From Christensenellaceae bacterium (GTDB lineage Bacteria > Bacillota > Clostridia > Christensenellales > Aristaeellaceae), in the NCBI GenBank assembly GCA_012518615.1, contig JAAYRU010000028.1, forward strand, positions 1 to 50,800: a stretch of DNA of 50,800 nucleotides, in the 5' to 3' direction. Below the pieces are notes generated by a model. It was not told where the DNA came from. It made no database searches and saw only the letters and a program-made list of their open reading frames with translations. The first letter of the stretch is position 1. Each line of letters starts with the position of its first letter. Below are positions 15,018 to 23,919 of the stretch, piece after piece. The translations under genes and the position numbers were made by a program.

Positions 15018-17547
15018 ACCAGCTCTTACCCGTATTTACATCGCATATAAGAGGAACGGACAGCTCTATTATATTTTCCATACAGCTTTTAAGCAGCTCC
15101 GTAACCTCTTTTTCTTCCTCTATGGGGCATTCTATTAATAGTTCGTCATGCACCTGAAGTATAAGCCTTGCGCCTTTTTTAAGCCTTTTAAGCTCACTCG
15201 CCACCTTTACCATTGCTGCCTTTATTATATCCGCCGCTGTGCCCTGAATGGGGGTATTAATAGCCACACGCTCTCCAAAGCTTCTGGTATGGTAGTTGCG
15301 GCTCTTAAGCTCAGGCAGGGGTCTACGCCTACCGTATAGAGTTACAGCGTAACCGTTATCATAGCCGAATTTTTTAGCGTTTTCCATAAAATCGCGCACG
15401 CCCGTATAATGCGATAGGTAGGATTCTATAAACTCCGCCGCCTGCTTTCTGGTTGTGCCTATGTTTTGCGCAAGCCCAAAATCACTTATGCCGTATACTA
15501 TGCCAAAGTTAATAGCCTTGCTTGATGAGCGCATATCGCTTGTTACATCTTGAAGTGGCACACCATATACCCTAGATGCGGTTTGAGTGTGTATATCCTC
15601 TCCATTTATAAAGGCTTGGCGCATGTTTTCATCGCCGGACATATGTGCTAATATTCTAAGCTCTATCTGAGAATAGTCGCCATCTATAAGCACATGTCCT
15701 TCCTTCGCTATAAACGCTTTTCTTATTTCCCTGCCAAGCTCCGTCCTTACTGGTATGGTCTGAAGATTAGGGTCGTTTGAGGATATTCTGCCAGTAGCTG
15801 TTGCCGTTTGGTCAAATGTGGTGTGTATGCGGTTTTTACTATCCACATTTTTAAGCATTGGCTCTATATAGGTACCGCTTAGTTTTGAAACCTGCCTGTA
15901 TTTAAGTATATTCCTTATAGCGGGATGGTAGTCTATAAGCGATTCAAGCGTTGCGGCATCCGTGCTGTAAGTGCCTCCGCTTGTTTTTTTGCGCGCGGGC
16001 AGCTTAAGCTTTTCAAAAAGCACTTCGGATAGCTGTTTTGGGCTGTTGAGGTTAAATTCCCCTACTCCAAGGGAAGTGATTATTTCTTCGCTTAGTCTAT
16101 CGCTATCATAAGAATACTCTTTGCCAAGCTCTTTAAGTACATCGGTATCCACTTTAAAGCCCGCAAGCTCCATATCAAAAAGCACATTTGCAAGGGGTAG
16201 CTCTATATCGGTATAGAGTTTAGTCATAGAGAGGCTTTCCAGCTCTTGCTTATGTTTTATATACAGCTTATATATGCCTGCGCTGTTTTCCTCAGCAAAA
16301 GCGCCAAGAGCGTAGCTTTTCTCCTGTGGATTTATAAGATATGCGGATAGCTTTGTATCCCAATGGGTTTTTGGTATGATTATCTGCCGCATATTAAGCA
16401 TATGATAAAATGCCTTAGAATCATGCAGAATAAGCTCTTGTTTTATATGGGGCATAATATTTGCAAGCGCTTCGCTGAGCGTTACTCCCTGCGCACTCTC
16501 AAAAAGGGATATCTGCCCGCTTGCAAGCGCTATGCGGAGGTTTATATCTCCCTGCGATAGAGAAATATATTCTTCGCCTATATGTATTGCAATTGGTGTA
16601 TCGTTAAGCTTAGAAAACGCCTTTTCATAATTACCTGAAATATCCTGCCATTCTATAGGTTTTTCTATTGCTTCTTTAGGGATTTCAACACCTTCAAGCG
16701 ATTGCAGCCTATTTATAATAGAATTTAGCCTGTATTTTTTAAGGGTATCTATACCCGCGCCCATATTGTCTGTTTTCCAATTATCAAGCTCTATATCTAT
16801 GGGTACATCGGTATGTATGGTGGCAAGCACCTTTGATATCCTTGCCTTATCCATATTATCGCGTATTCTTTCACCAAGCTTACCCTTTATATTGTCTGCA
16901 TCGCTAAGCACATTTTCCATAGTGCCGTACTGCTTAAGCAGTTTAACTGCCGTTTTTTCGCCAACGCCTGGTATGCCGGGGATATTATCGCTGCTATCGC
17001 CCATAAGCCCCTTCCAGTCCGTAACTTGCGCTGGACTTACGCCGTAATCCTCCTCTACCTTATCGGGGGTATACGGAATAATTTCGCTTATACCCTTTTT
17101 GGTAAATAAAAGGCTTACATTTTCGTTTACAAGTTGAAGCGCGTCCCTATCGCCCGTGAGCAACCCCGATTTATAACCCTTTTTTGAAAGCCTGCTGCTT
17201 ATAGTACCTAGCAAGTCATCCGCCTCATAGCCCATAAGGCTTACTATGCCTATGTTCATAGAGGAGAGCAATTCTTTTATAATATCAAACTGGGGAGCTA
17301 ATTCATCCGGAGTTTTGGGGCGATTAGCCTTATAATCCTCGTACATGCTGTGCCGGAATGTAGGCGCTTTTTCATCAAAGGCTACTACGCAGTATTCCGG
17401 CTTATATTCCTCCACTGCTTTTAATAACATAAGCAAAAATCCGTGTACGGCGTTTGTGGGAACACCGCCCGCGTCCATAGGAGGGAGCGCGAAAAACGCC
17501 CTGTACATAAGGCTGTTTCCATCTACTATCAAACATTTATTTGCCAT
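15004..17547 (-). CDS. polA: DNA polymerase I
   Basis: The 847-residue protein has the N-terminal 5'-3' nuclease (FLLMLLKAVEE, GYEADDLLG, LTGDRDALQLV, GVGEKTAVKLL), a middle 3'-5' exonuclease-like domain without the usual acidic DxE motif, and a family A polymerase: motif A DGDYSQIELRILAHMSGD, motif B SSKAINFGIVYG, motif C QVHDELLIE. As in many Firmicutes the proofreading domain is therefore probably inactive. It removes primers and fills gaps in replication and repair. AGGAGG precedes the ATG. It follows glyA with a 31-base gap. Confidence 0.97.
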   Translation of the reverse strand: MANKCLIVDGNSLMYRAFFALPPMDAGGVPTNAVHGFLLMLLKAVEEYKPEYCVVAFDEKAPTFRHSMYEDYKANRPKTPDELAPQFDIIKELLSSMNIGIVSLMGYEADDLLGTISSRLSKKGYKSGLLTGDRDALQLVNENVSLLFTKKGISEIIPYTPDKVEEDYGVSPAQVTDWKGLMGDSSDNIPGIPGVGEKTAVKLLKQYGTMENVLSDADNIKGKLGERIRDNMDKARISKVLATIHTDVPIDIELDNWKTDNMGAGIDTLKKYRLNSIINRLQSLEGVEIPKEAIEKPIEWQDISGNYEKAFSKLNDTPIAIHIGEEYISLSQGDINLRIALASGQISLFESAQGVTLSEALANIMPHIKQELILHDSKAFYHMLNMRQIIIPKTHWDTKLSAYLINPQEKSYALGAFAEENSAGIYKLYIKHKQELESLSMTKLYTDIELPLANVLFDMELAGFKVDTDVLKELGKEYSYDSDRLSEEIITSLGVGEFNLNSPKQLSEVLFEKLKLPARKKTSGGTYSTDAATLESLIDYHPAIRNILKYRQVSKLSGTYIEPMLKNVDSKNRIHTTFDQTATATGRISSNDPNLQTIPVRTELGREIRKAFIAKEGHVLIDGDYSQIELRILAHMSGDENMRQAFINGEDIHTQTASRVYGVPLQDVTSDMRSSSKAINFGIVYGISDFGLAQNIGTTRKQAAEFIESYLSHYTGVRDFMENAKKFGYDNGYAVTLYGRRRPLPELKSRNYHTRSFGERVAINTPIQGTAADIIKAAMVKVASELKRLKKGARLILQVHDELLIECPIEEEKEVTELLKSCMENIIELSVPLICDVNTGKSWYETK

Positions 17548-17578
17548 GCCACCCCTCCTATTTGTATTATTATTCCTA

Positions 17579-18817
17579 CTAATAAAGCGGGAATGCGTCT
17601 GTAAGTTCCTTTACTTTTTTAAGCACCTCAGGTACTGCGTTTTCTTTTTCCCTAATCACTTTACATATAAGGGCTGCAACAGTATCAAGCTCTTTTTCCT
17701 TCATGTTGCGGGTAGTAACCGCGGGAGTGCCAAGCCTAAGCCCGCTTGTAACTGAAGGCTTGCGCCTATCGCGCGGCACCATGTTTTTGTTTGTGGTTAT
17801 GTTCGCGCTTTCAAGCAGTATCTCCATCTCTTTACCTGTTGTGTCCTCAAGGTCTGCAAAGTCCAGCATTAAAAGGTGGTTATCCGTGCCGTCTGACACC
17901 ATGCGCACGCCCTCAGAGCGGAATCTATTTTCCATAGCCTTTGCGTTAAGCAGCACCTGTTTAAGGTAGGTTTTAAAGCTAGGCTCCATTGCCTCCTTAA
18001 ATGTTATAGCCTTGGCGGCAATTATATGCTCAAGCGGTCCCCCTTGGGTGCCAGGGAATATAGCCTTATCTATATCTCTTGCGTATTTTTCCTTGCAGAG
18101 TATAAGCCCGCCCCTTGGTCCCCTTAGGGTTTTATGGGTGGTAGATGTAACCGCATCCGCATAGGGTACGGGCGATGGGTGAAGACCCACAGCTATTAAC
18201 CCCGCGATATGCGCCATATCCACCATAAGGTAGGCGCCTACTTCGTCTGCTATTTCCCTAAAGGCTTTAAAATCTATTATTCTAGAATAGGCGGACGCCC
18301 CCGCAACTATTAATTTAGGCTTTACTTCTTTAGCTCTATCACGAAGGGCATCATAGTCTATGCATTCATTTTCAGGGTTTACGCCATAGGCTTCAAAGTT
18401 AAAATATGTACCGCTAATATTTACAGGGCTGCCGTGCGTTAAATGTCCGCCATGGTTTAGGTTCATACCAAGCACAGTATCGCCGGGCTTTAGCAGCGCA
18501 AAGTACACCGCCATATTAGCTTGGCTGCCTGAATGCGGCTGCACATTTGCATGTTCAGCGCCGAATAGCTCCTTAGCCCTATCTATGGCTATATTCTCTA
18601 TCTGGTCTACATATTCGCAGCCGCCATAGTAGCGCCTGCCCGGATAGCCCTCAGCGTATTTATTGGTTAAGGGCGTACCCATAGCCGCCATAACAGCGGC
18701 GCTTACGAAGTTCTCGGAGGCTATTAGCTCTATATGCTCATGCTGTCTTTTAGCCTCCAGCTCTATGAGGGATTTGATTTCCTCATCGAAATTCAGTTCC
18801 TTAGGTGCTTTCCACAT
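17579..18817 (-). CDS. glyA: Serine hydroxymethyltransferase
   Basis: The 412-residue protein has IELIASENF near the N-terminus, [15 protein letters not shown], and the pyridoxal-phosphate lysine in [15 protein letters not shown]. It interconverts serine and glycine using tetrahydrofolate. In this organism it links serine to the glycine pool used by the glycine reductase encoded downstream, although the two are not co-transcribed. The start follows AAAGGAG. It lies just behind the small SRP RNA gene. Confidence 0.97.
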   Translation of the reverse strand: MWKAPKELNFDEEIKSLIELEAKRQHEHIELIASENFVSAAVMAAMGTPLTNKYAEGYPGRRYYGGCEYVDQIENIAIDRAKELFGAEHANVQPHSGSQANMAVYFALLKPGDTVLGMNLNHGGHLTHGSPVNISGTYFNFEAYGVNPENECIDYDALRDRAKEVKPKLIVAGASAYSRIIDFKAFREIADEVGAYLMVDMAHIAGLIAVGLHPSPVPYADAVTSTTHKTLRGPRGGLILCKEKYARDIDKAIFPGTQGGPLEHIIAAKAITFKEAMEPSFKTYLKQVLLNAKAMENRFRSEGVRMVSDGTDNHLLMLDFADLEDTTGKEMEILLESANITTNKNMVPRDRRKPSVTSGLRLGTPAVTTRNMKEKELDTVAALICKVIREKENAVPEVLKKVKELTDAFPLY

Positions 18818-18873
18818 TATTTTTCTCCTTTATATTCCAAAAAAATTATATATAAATACCGCGCAGATATCAG

Positions 18874-18980
18874 GCTTCCCCGCAGCACATCTCAACTTAC
18901 GCTTACTGCTGCTTCCTTCCGGACCTGACAGGGTTCACGCCATGAAATCGCACAGGACCCAATACCTTACGCGGCGAAGC
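18874..18980 (-). ncRNA. ffs: Small signal recognition particle RNA (4.5S type)
   Basis: The minus strand carries the invariant SRP domain IV core: GTCAGGTCCGGAAGGAAGCA, continuing CAGTAAG, with the GGAA tetraloop and the asymmetric A-rich loop. The ends pair (GCTTC and CCGC at the 5' side with GCGG and GAAGC at the 3' side), giving one long hairpin of about 107 nucleotides without an Alu domain. It works with Ffh in targeting membrane and secreted proteins. The exact ends are approximate: the promoter spacing suggests a 5' end near 18976. Confidence 0.93.
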
Positions 18981-18981
18981 T

Positions 18982-19010
18982 ATGATACAGGAAACAGCCT
19001 TGTTTTGCAA
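18982..19010 (-). promoter_or_regulatory. Promoter of the SRP RNA gene
   Basis: On the minus strand TTGCAA (19010-19005) and TATCAT (18987-18982) are spaced 17 bases and place the transcription start at the 5' end of the SRP RNA. The promoter sits immediately after the ctpA stop codon. Confidence 0.7.
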
Positions 19011-19018
19011 GCCTTTAG

Positions 19019-20245
19019 CTAGTTTGTTTCGCTGAGCAGAACTTCATACGCCTTTTTAAGCTGGGGGTCTTCCATGCTGCCAAACTCAAAATACTTATTT
19101 TTATCGTCCTTTGGAAGTTCTACCTCTACATCAGGTGCTATGCCCTTTTCATGCACCGTATTGCCCTTGGGGGTAAAGTACTGCGCTACAGTAAACTGCA
19201 TTCCGCTAACGCCATCGCTCAGCGGCACTACATTTTGTATTACCCCCTTGCCGAATGTGTTGGTACCTACAAGCTTTGCCCTGCCATAATCCTTCATGGC
19301 GCCCGATATTATTTCACTTGTTGAAGCGGAGTTTTCGTTTACAAGCAGCACCAAGGGTATGTCCGTCTTGCCGTCTAAAGTAAAGCTGCTCTCCTTTTTG
19401 CCCTGCCTATCCTCTGTGTAGAAAAGAAGCCCTCTATCGAGAAACATATCGGCTATGCGCCTGCCCTGCTCCACCCAGCCGCCGGGGTTATCCCTAAGGT
19501 CTATGATAAGCCCTTTTGCGTTTTTATCTATAAGCTCTTCTAGGGCTTTTTTAAACTCCATATCAACTTCGCCCGCAAATTCGTATAAGGCTATATAGCC
19601 TATATCGTTGTCAAGCATAGTATATTCCATACGGTTGACGAGTATCTCCGCCTTTGTAAGTTCAAAGGGTATGGTTTCGCCGTTTCTAATTATCTCTACC
19701 TTTACCTTGTCGCCAGGAGTGCCGCGCATTGTGTTTACAGCGTCCTGCATGGTTGCGGTGGTTACTTCAATATCCTCAACCTTGTAGAACACATCTCCCT
19801 TTTTAAGCCCCGCCTCCTCTGCAGGGGTATTTTTAAAGACTCTAATTATGGTAACGGTGGAATCCCTCCAGTTGCCCAGCATCTGCACGCCTATGCCGGC
19901 GTATTTGCCTTCGTCCTCCTCCCACAAGGTTTTCCAAGCTTCCTTGGGGTAGTAGAAAGTATACGCATCGCCAAGCCCTTTAAGTAAACCCTGTATCGCG
20001 CCGTCCATCATGGCCTGATGATCCGGCTCTTTATAATAATTCTGCTGAACAAACTCCCTAGCTTCTTCAAGCAGTAAATATTTTTTAAGGGCTTCGTTGT
20101 TGCGTTTTAGCCTTTCATATTCGTCCTTTGATATGGTTACAGTATTGCCCGTGCCGTATATAACCCTGCCAGGCTCAGTTTTAACCCCTATTGCAAATAC
20201 TATAGCTACTATTATTATACCGAATATTGCTATCCTTTTTTTCAT
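19019..20245 (-). CDS. S41-family carboxy-terminal processing protease (CtpA/Prc)
   Basis: The 408-residue protein has an N-terminal membrane anchor or signal (residues 5-21), a PDZ domain (about 105-190, YAGIGVQMLG and EEAGLKKGDVF) and an S41 peptidase domain. The catalytic Ser is in NENSASTSEIISG and the Lys in TFGKG, the normal Ser-Lys dyad. It cleaves proteins from the C-terminus outside the cytoplasmic membrane. It lies 18 bases after the PucR-type regulator gene and is probably co-transcribed with it. Confidence 0.93.
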   Translation of the reverse strand: MKKRIAIFGIIIVAIVFAIGVKTEPGRVIYGTGNTVTISKDEYERLKRNNEALKKYLLLEEAREFVQQNYYKEPDHQAMMDGAIQGLLKGLGDAYTFYYPKEAWKTLWEEDEGKYAGIGVQMLGNWRDSTVTIIRVFKNTPAEEAGLKKGDVFYKVEDIEVTTATMQDAVNTMRGTPGDKVKVEIIRNGETIPFELTKAEILVNRMEYTMLDNDIGYIALYEFAGEVDMEFKKALEELIDKNAKGLIIDLRDNPGGWVEQGRRIADMFLDRGLLFYTEDRQGKKESSFTLDGKTDIPLVLLVNENSASTSEIISGAMKDYGRAKLVGTNTFGKGVIQNVVPLSDGVSGMQFTVAQYFTPKGNTVHEKGIAPDVEVELPKDDKNKYFEFGSMEDPQLKKAYEVLLSETN

Positions 20246-20263
20246 TTCAATTACTTCTCCTAT

Positions 20264-21295
20264 TTATTCAGGTTTTGCGCAGTTTTTAAGCTCATAGAGC
20301 ATTTTGAACACAAGAGCGTCCTTAAAACGCCTTACATCAAGCCCTGTTTGAGCTTGCACCTTATCAAGGCGGTAGACAAGCGTGTTCCTGTGTATGTAAA
20401 GCTGCCTTGCGGTATCAGCGATGTTTAAATCATTCTCCAAAAATGTGTTTACGGTGTTTATCATATCGGGCGTAAAAAGGCGCATGTTATCAAGGCTAAA
20501 AATAAGCCTGTGGTATTTAAGCGCTGTATCCGGGGGTATTTCAGACATAAGCCGCTCAAAATACATGTTATCGTATATATATACAGACTGTTTAGGCAAA
20601 AACGCAGCGCCTATTTGTATAGCCTTTTGTGCCTCATCATAGCTTTTTGACACCATATTTATATTATCCACTATGCCGCCTATGGCTATGGTAAATTCTA
20701 TACCCTCTTCAAGAAGCGCAGTCTCTATAACTGCGTTTGCATAGTCGGCTATATCTTCTTCGCTTGTTTCGCCTTGCAGCCATTTAACAAGCACTACCGT
20801 ATATGCTGTTATTGGGATAAGCAAATCCTCCCCCTCAAGAGGTATAAGCTTTTTAAGCGCTTTCGCGGCGTTGCCGTAGGGGTTTTGCTTAACTCCAAGC
20901 AGTATCGCGCAACGCTTGCCCTTTTCGCTTATGCGGTACCTTGATATAAGCGCCTTTAGCTCATGGGCGGGCATATCCCCGCTTAGAAGCTTGTGCAGGG
21001 AGAGGTATTCATCGCTATCCTTTCCGCTTACGCTATCAAGCAGCGCGCAGGCGAGCTTAACACAGTCCTTCGCGGAATCGCTATCCTTTAGCATAACTAT
21101 AGCACCGCAGTTTTCAGCGCGCATGAAAAGCACACCCTCTATAACACACATTTCGCCCTTTGAGAGCTGCATAGGTGCGGAAAGGGTTTTAGTTATGCTG
21201 CCGTAAATGAGCATTCCGTTTTTATCAAATACTGTCAAGGAGGCATCAAGCCCTGAAAAAATACCGCTTAATCGCCTTATGTGTTTACTATCCAC
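20264..21295 (-). CDS. PucR/CdaR-type helix-turn-helix regulator
   Basis: This is a 343-residue protein from the GTG at 21295. The C-terminal about 70 residues (NDLNIADTARQLYIHRNTLVYRL...GLDVRRFKDAL, quoted in parts) are the HTH_30 domain of PucR/CdaR regulators, which act on purine, sugar diacid or amino acid genes. A GGDEF-like CdaR middle domain lies before it. I prefer GTG at 21295, five bases after GAGGAGG. The ATG at 21325 would coincide with the predicted transcription start, because TATAAT ends one base before it. The protein likely senses a metabolite and may control ctpA or the neighbouring sugar importer; this is inference. Confidence 0.85.
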   Translation of the reverse strand: MDSKHIRRLSGIFSGLDASLTVFDKNGMLIYGSITKTLSAPMQLSKGEMCVIEGVLFMRAENCGAIVMLKDSDSAKDCVKLACALLDSVSGKDSDEYLSLHKLLSGDMPAHELKALISRYRISEKGKRCAILLGVKQNPYGNAAKALKKLIPLEGEDLLIPITAYTVVLVKWLQGETSEEDIADYANAVIETALLEEGIEFTIAIGGIVDNINMVSKSYDEAQKAIQIGAAFLPKQSVYIYDNMYFERLMSEIPPDTALKYHRLIFSLDNMRLFTPDMINTVNTFLENDLNIADTARQLYIHRNTLVYRLDKVQAQTGLDVRRFKDALVFKMLYELKNCAKPE

Positions 21296-21325
21296 AGCCG
21301 CCTCCTCGTACAAATTAGCAAGCAT

Positions 21326-21354
21326 ATTATAACACGAAGAGGGGATATTGAAAA
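21326..21354 (-). promoter_or_regulatory. Sigma-A promoter of the PucR-type regulator gene
   Basis: On the minus strand TTTTCA (21354-21349) and TATAAT (21331-21326) are spaced 17 bases. The position rules out the upstream ATG as start and supports the internal GTG. It lies within four bases of the stop codon of the importer permease gene. Confidence 0.6.
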
Positions 21355-21357
21355 CAG

Positions 21358-22368
21358 CTAGCCCTTTATGCCGCCGCGAGCAACGCCGCCTACTATCTGT
21401 TTCCTTGCAAATAGGAACAATATTATCATAGGCATTACAACCACAGATGACGCCGCCATAAGCAGCTCATTATTCGCGCCTACTTCAGTTGTAAATGTAT
21501 AAAGCCCAAAGGGCAGGGTGCGGTTATAATCCTGTTTTATTACAAGTAGAGGCCACATAAAGCTGTTCCATGAAGCCATGGCGTTAAGAAGCACTATCGT
21601 AACAAGTGAGGGTCTTGCAATAGGCACCATAACCTTCCATAGGTAGCGCCAGTTATTGCAGCCGTCAACCCTTGCAGACCAGTAAAGCCCATCTGGTATA
21701 GACTGGAAGAAATTACGCAAAATATAAGTATAAAATATGCTGCTTGTAAACGGCAGCACGAGCGCATATAACGTATCGTTTATGCCAAGCTTTACAATGG
21801 TTGTGTAGTTTGTAATGACAAGCATTTCAAAAGGCACCATCATCATTGAAAGCAGCAGCGAGAACAGCATTTCTCTCCCCGGGAAATTAAGCCTTGAAAA
21901 CGCGAATGCGCCAAGTATGGTTGTAAATGTGGTAAGCGTAACGCTGCTTAAACAGGTGATTACGGAGTTCATAAAATACCTGCCAAATGGCGCTGTTTCA
22001 AAGGCTATGTAAAAGTTGTCGAAGTTAAGCCAATTTTGGGGAAACATTGTAGGCGGGAAGTAGTTCATCTCCGCGCTTGTCTTAAATGCGGAGGCTATCA
22101 TCCAATAAAAAGGGAACACCATAATAACAGCGCCAACTGTAAGCAGAAAATACTGCAAAGCTTTAAGCGTGCCTAGTTTTGTCTGATATGAATGGTTGAA
22201 ATACAGCCCTGCCGCGACAAAAATCGCCCCAAGCGCAAGCATACTGTATACAATGGTTCTTGTAAGTGAAGTAAGCATGCTAATACCACCCGATATTATA
22301 AGCATCACGCCAACAACATATAGTATAGTGCCTAGCTTTCTGTTTTCGGTTTTATTAGTATTATTCAT
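21358..22368 (-). CDS. Sugar ABC importer permease, MalG type, with extra N-terminal helices
   Basis: The 336-residue protein has the MalG-type permease core from about residue 65, including the EAA loop (YWSARVDGCNNWRYLWKVMVPIARP) that contacts the ATPase and a C-terminal GGVARGGIKG. The N-terminus carries two additional hydrophobic segments (about 12-34 and 38-56) that ordinary 270-280-residue family members lack. It forms the import channel with the larger permease upstream. It is the last gene of a four-gene operon, 12 bases after its partner. Confidence 0.93.
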   Translation of the reverse strand: MNNTNKTENRKLGTILYVVGVMLIISGGISMLTSLTRTIVYSMLALGAIFVAAGLYFNHSYQTKLGTLKALQYFLLTVGAVIMVFPFYWMIASAFKTSAEMNYFPPTMFPQNWLNFDNFYIAFETAPFGRYFMNSVITCLSSVTLTTFTTILGAFAFSRLNFPGREMLFSLLLSMMMVPFEMLVITNYTTIVKLGINDTLYALVLPFTSSIFYTYILRNFFQSIPDGLYWSARVDGCNNWRYLWKVMVPIARPSLVTIVLLNAMASWNSFMWPLLVIKQDYNRTLPFGLYTFTTEVGANNELLMAASSVVVMPMIILFLFARKQIVGGVARGGIKG

Positions 22369-22380
22369 GCCGGCACCCCC

Positions 22381-23919
22381 TTATACATAGTTCCACTTGC
22401 GCTGTATATAGCGCTGAATCATTGTAAAAATAAATATGAAGAAAAAAAGCACCATGGCGGCTGCGGCAGCCCTGCCAAGCTCAAGGCGCTGGTGCATCAT
22501 CTCATATATATAATAAACTACAGTATACATATTGTACGCAGGACCCGGGCTGCCGTTAAACAGCACTGTAACCTCTGTAAACACCTTAAAAGCGGATATG
22601 CTGTTTATAATAAGCACAAGCCCAATAGTTGGAGCCAGCAGCGGTATAGTAATGCGCCTGAATATGCGGAGTGTTTTAGCACCGTCTACTTTGGCTACTG
22701 TGTAATATGTTTCATCTATATTTTGAAGACCGCTGAGCATAAGTATTATGGTAAACGGAAGCGAGTTCCATATGCCGAATATTACCATAACGCTCATTGA
22801 ATATGAGGTTGAGCTAAGCCAATCTATAGGCGTGCCTGAAAACATAACTATAATGGCGTTTAATACACCGAAATTTCTGTTGAATATCCAGCGCCATACA
22901 AGCCCTACAGCGGTAATAGATGTTACCATAGGCAGGAAATATGCCGTCTGATATATCGCAGAGCCTTTTAGCTTTTTATTTAGCAGAAAAGCTATTACTA
23001 TTGCAAGCGCAGTTGTTACGGGCACCGTGTAAATAACATATAAAAAAGTATTTGTGAGACCCTGTATAAAATAATTGCTTGTGCCTGGTATGCCTTTTAG
23101 CACATATTCATAGTTACCTATGCCCCAGCCTGTAAAAGAGCCGTCAAGCTTATAGCGTTCCTGAAAGCTCATTATTACTACCCTTACTATTGGGTAAAGA
23201 GTAAATACAAACACGCCTAAGAAAAACGGCAGAAGATAGTCTATAGGCTCAAGTATATTCGCAAGCTTTACTTTTCTGTCATAGTCAAATGTAAACCAGC
23301 AATATGCGAGTATTAGCGCAAATATAAGGAAAACCGCTGATATTATTATAAGCGCATCTGAATAATACATAAGCGGATAATACGGCGCATTTACGCTGAG
23401 CCGCTTTCTAACTTCGGGTATGGAAAGCTCCTCTATATGCGCCCTTGCGTCTTCCTCCATATTTTCTATTATTGATGGAAGTTTTTCCACAAGCATAATA
23501 TCAATACCGCTTATCGCTTCCTCGGGCACATTTTTTTCACAGGCGGCATGTATGGTATTTGTAATATGCGTTATTATTTCAGCTATAGTTTTTTCTTCAT
23601 CAAGCATACTGGCTATATCTTTTTTTAGCATACGCTTTGTGCTTGATACGCTTTTTAATATTGCTTGAGAATGTTCCTCGCTAACTGATGATAATATCGC
23701 GGACTGTATCTCCGCTATGCCCTTGTTATGCAGGCTATCTATAAGGCTTGAGCGCCTGAAACTATCCGCCTGAATATTAAGCTGCTTTTTCCCAAACAAA
23801 CCAAGACCCATAAGCAACAAAAATATAATAGTAAATATTATAACATGCACTAATATGCGCTTTATGCCAAAATTCCTTTTAGCTTTTGCAGGAAAGGCAA
23901 GCTTGCTTTGAAGGCTCAT
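22381..23919 (-). CDS. Sugar ABC importer permease, MalF type, with large N-terminal extracytoplasmic insert
   Basis: The C-terminal about 290 residues of this 512-residue protein are a MalF-type permease with the EAA loop DETYYTVAKVDGAKTLRIFRR (20 residues or so) and six membrane helices. The N-terminal about 215 residues are unusual: a first helix (about 22-44), then about 145 hydrophilic, mostly helical residues rich in Glu, Ser and Ile, and another helix (about 190-212). By topology the hydrophilic part is probably outside the cell. E. coli MalF also has an extracytoplasmic loop, but between later helices, so this is a different arrangement. The start overlaps the ATPase stop codon (ATGA). 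Confidence 0.9.
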   Translation of the reverse strand: MSLQSKLAFPAKAKRNFGIKRILVHVIIFTIIFLLLMGLGLFGKKQLNIQADSFRRSSLIDSLHNKGIAEIQSAILSSVSEEHSQAILKSVSSTKRMLKKDIASMLDEEKTIAEIITHITNTIHAACEKNVPEEAISGIDIMLVEKLPSIIENMEEDARAHIEELSIPEVRKRLSVNAPYYPLMYYSDALIIISAVFLIFALILAYCWFTFDYDRKVKLANILEPIDYLLPFFLGVFVFTLYPIVRVVIMSFQERYKLDGSFTGWGIGNYEYVLKGIPGTSNYFIQGLTNTFLYVIYTVPVTTALAIVIAFLLNKKLKGSAIYQTAYFLPMVTSITAVGLVWRWIFNRNFGVLNAIIVMFSGTPIDWLSSTSYSMSVMVIFGIWNSLPFTIILMLSGLQNIDETYYTVAKVDGAKTLRIFRRITIPLLAPTIGLVLIINSISAFKVFTEVTVLFNGSPGPAYNMYTVVYYIYEMMHQRLELGRAAAAAMVLFFFIFIFTMIQRYIQRKWNYV

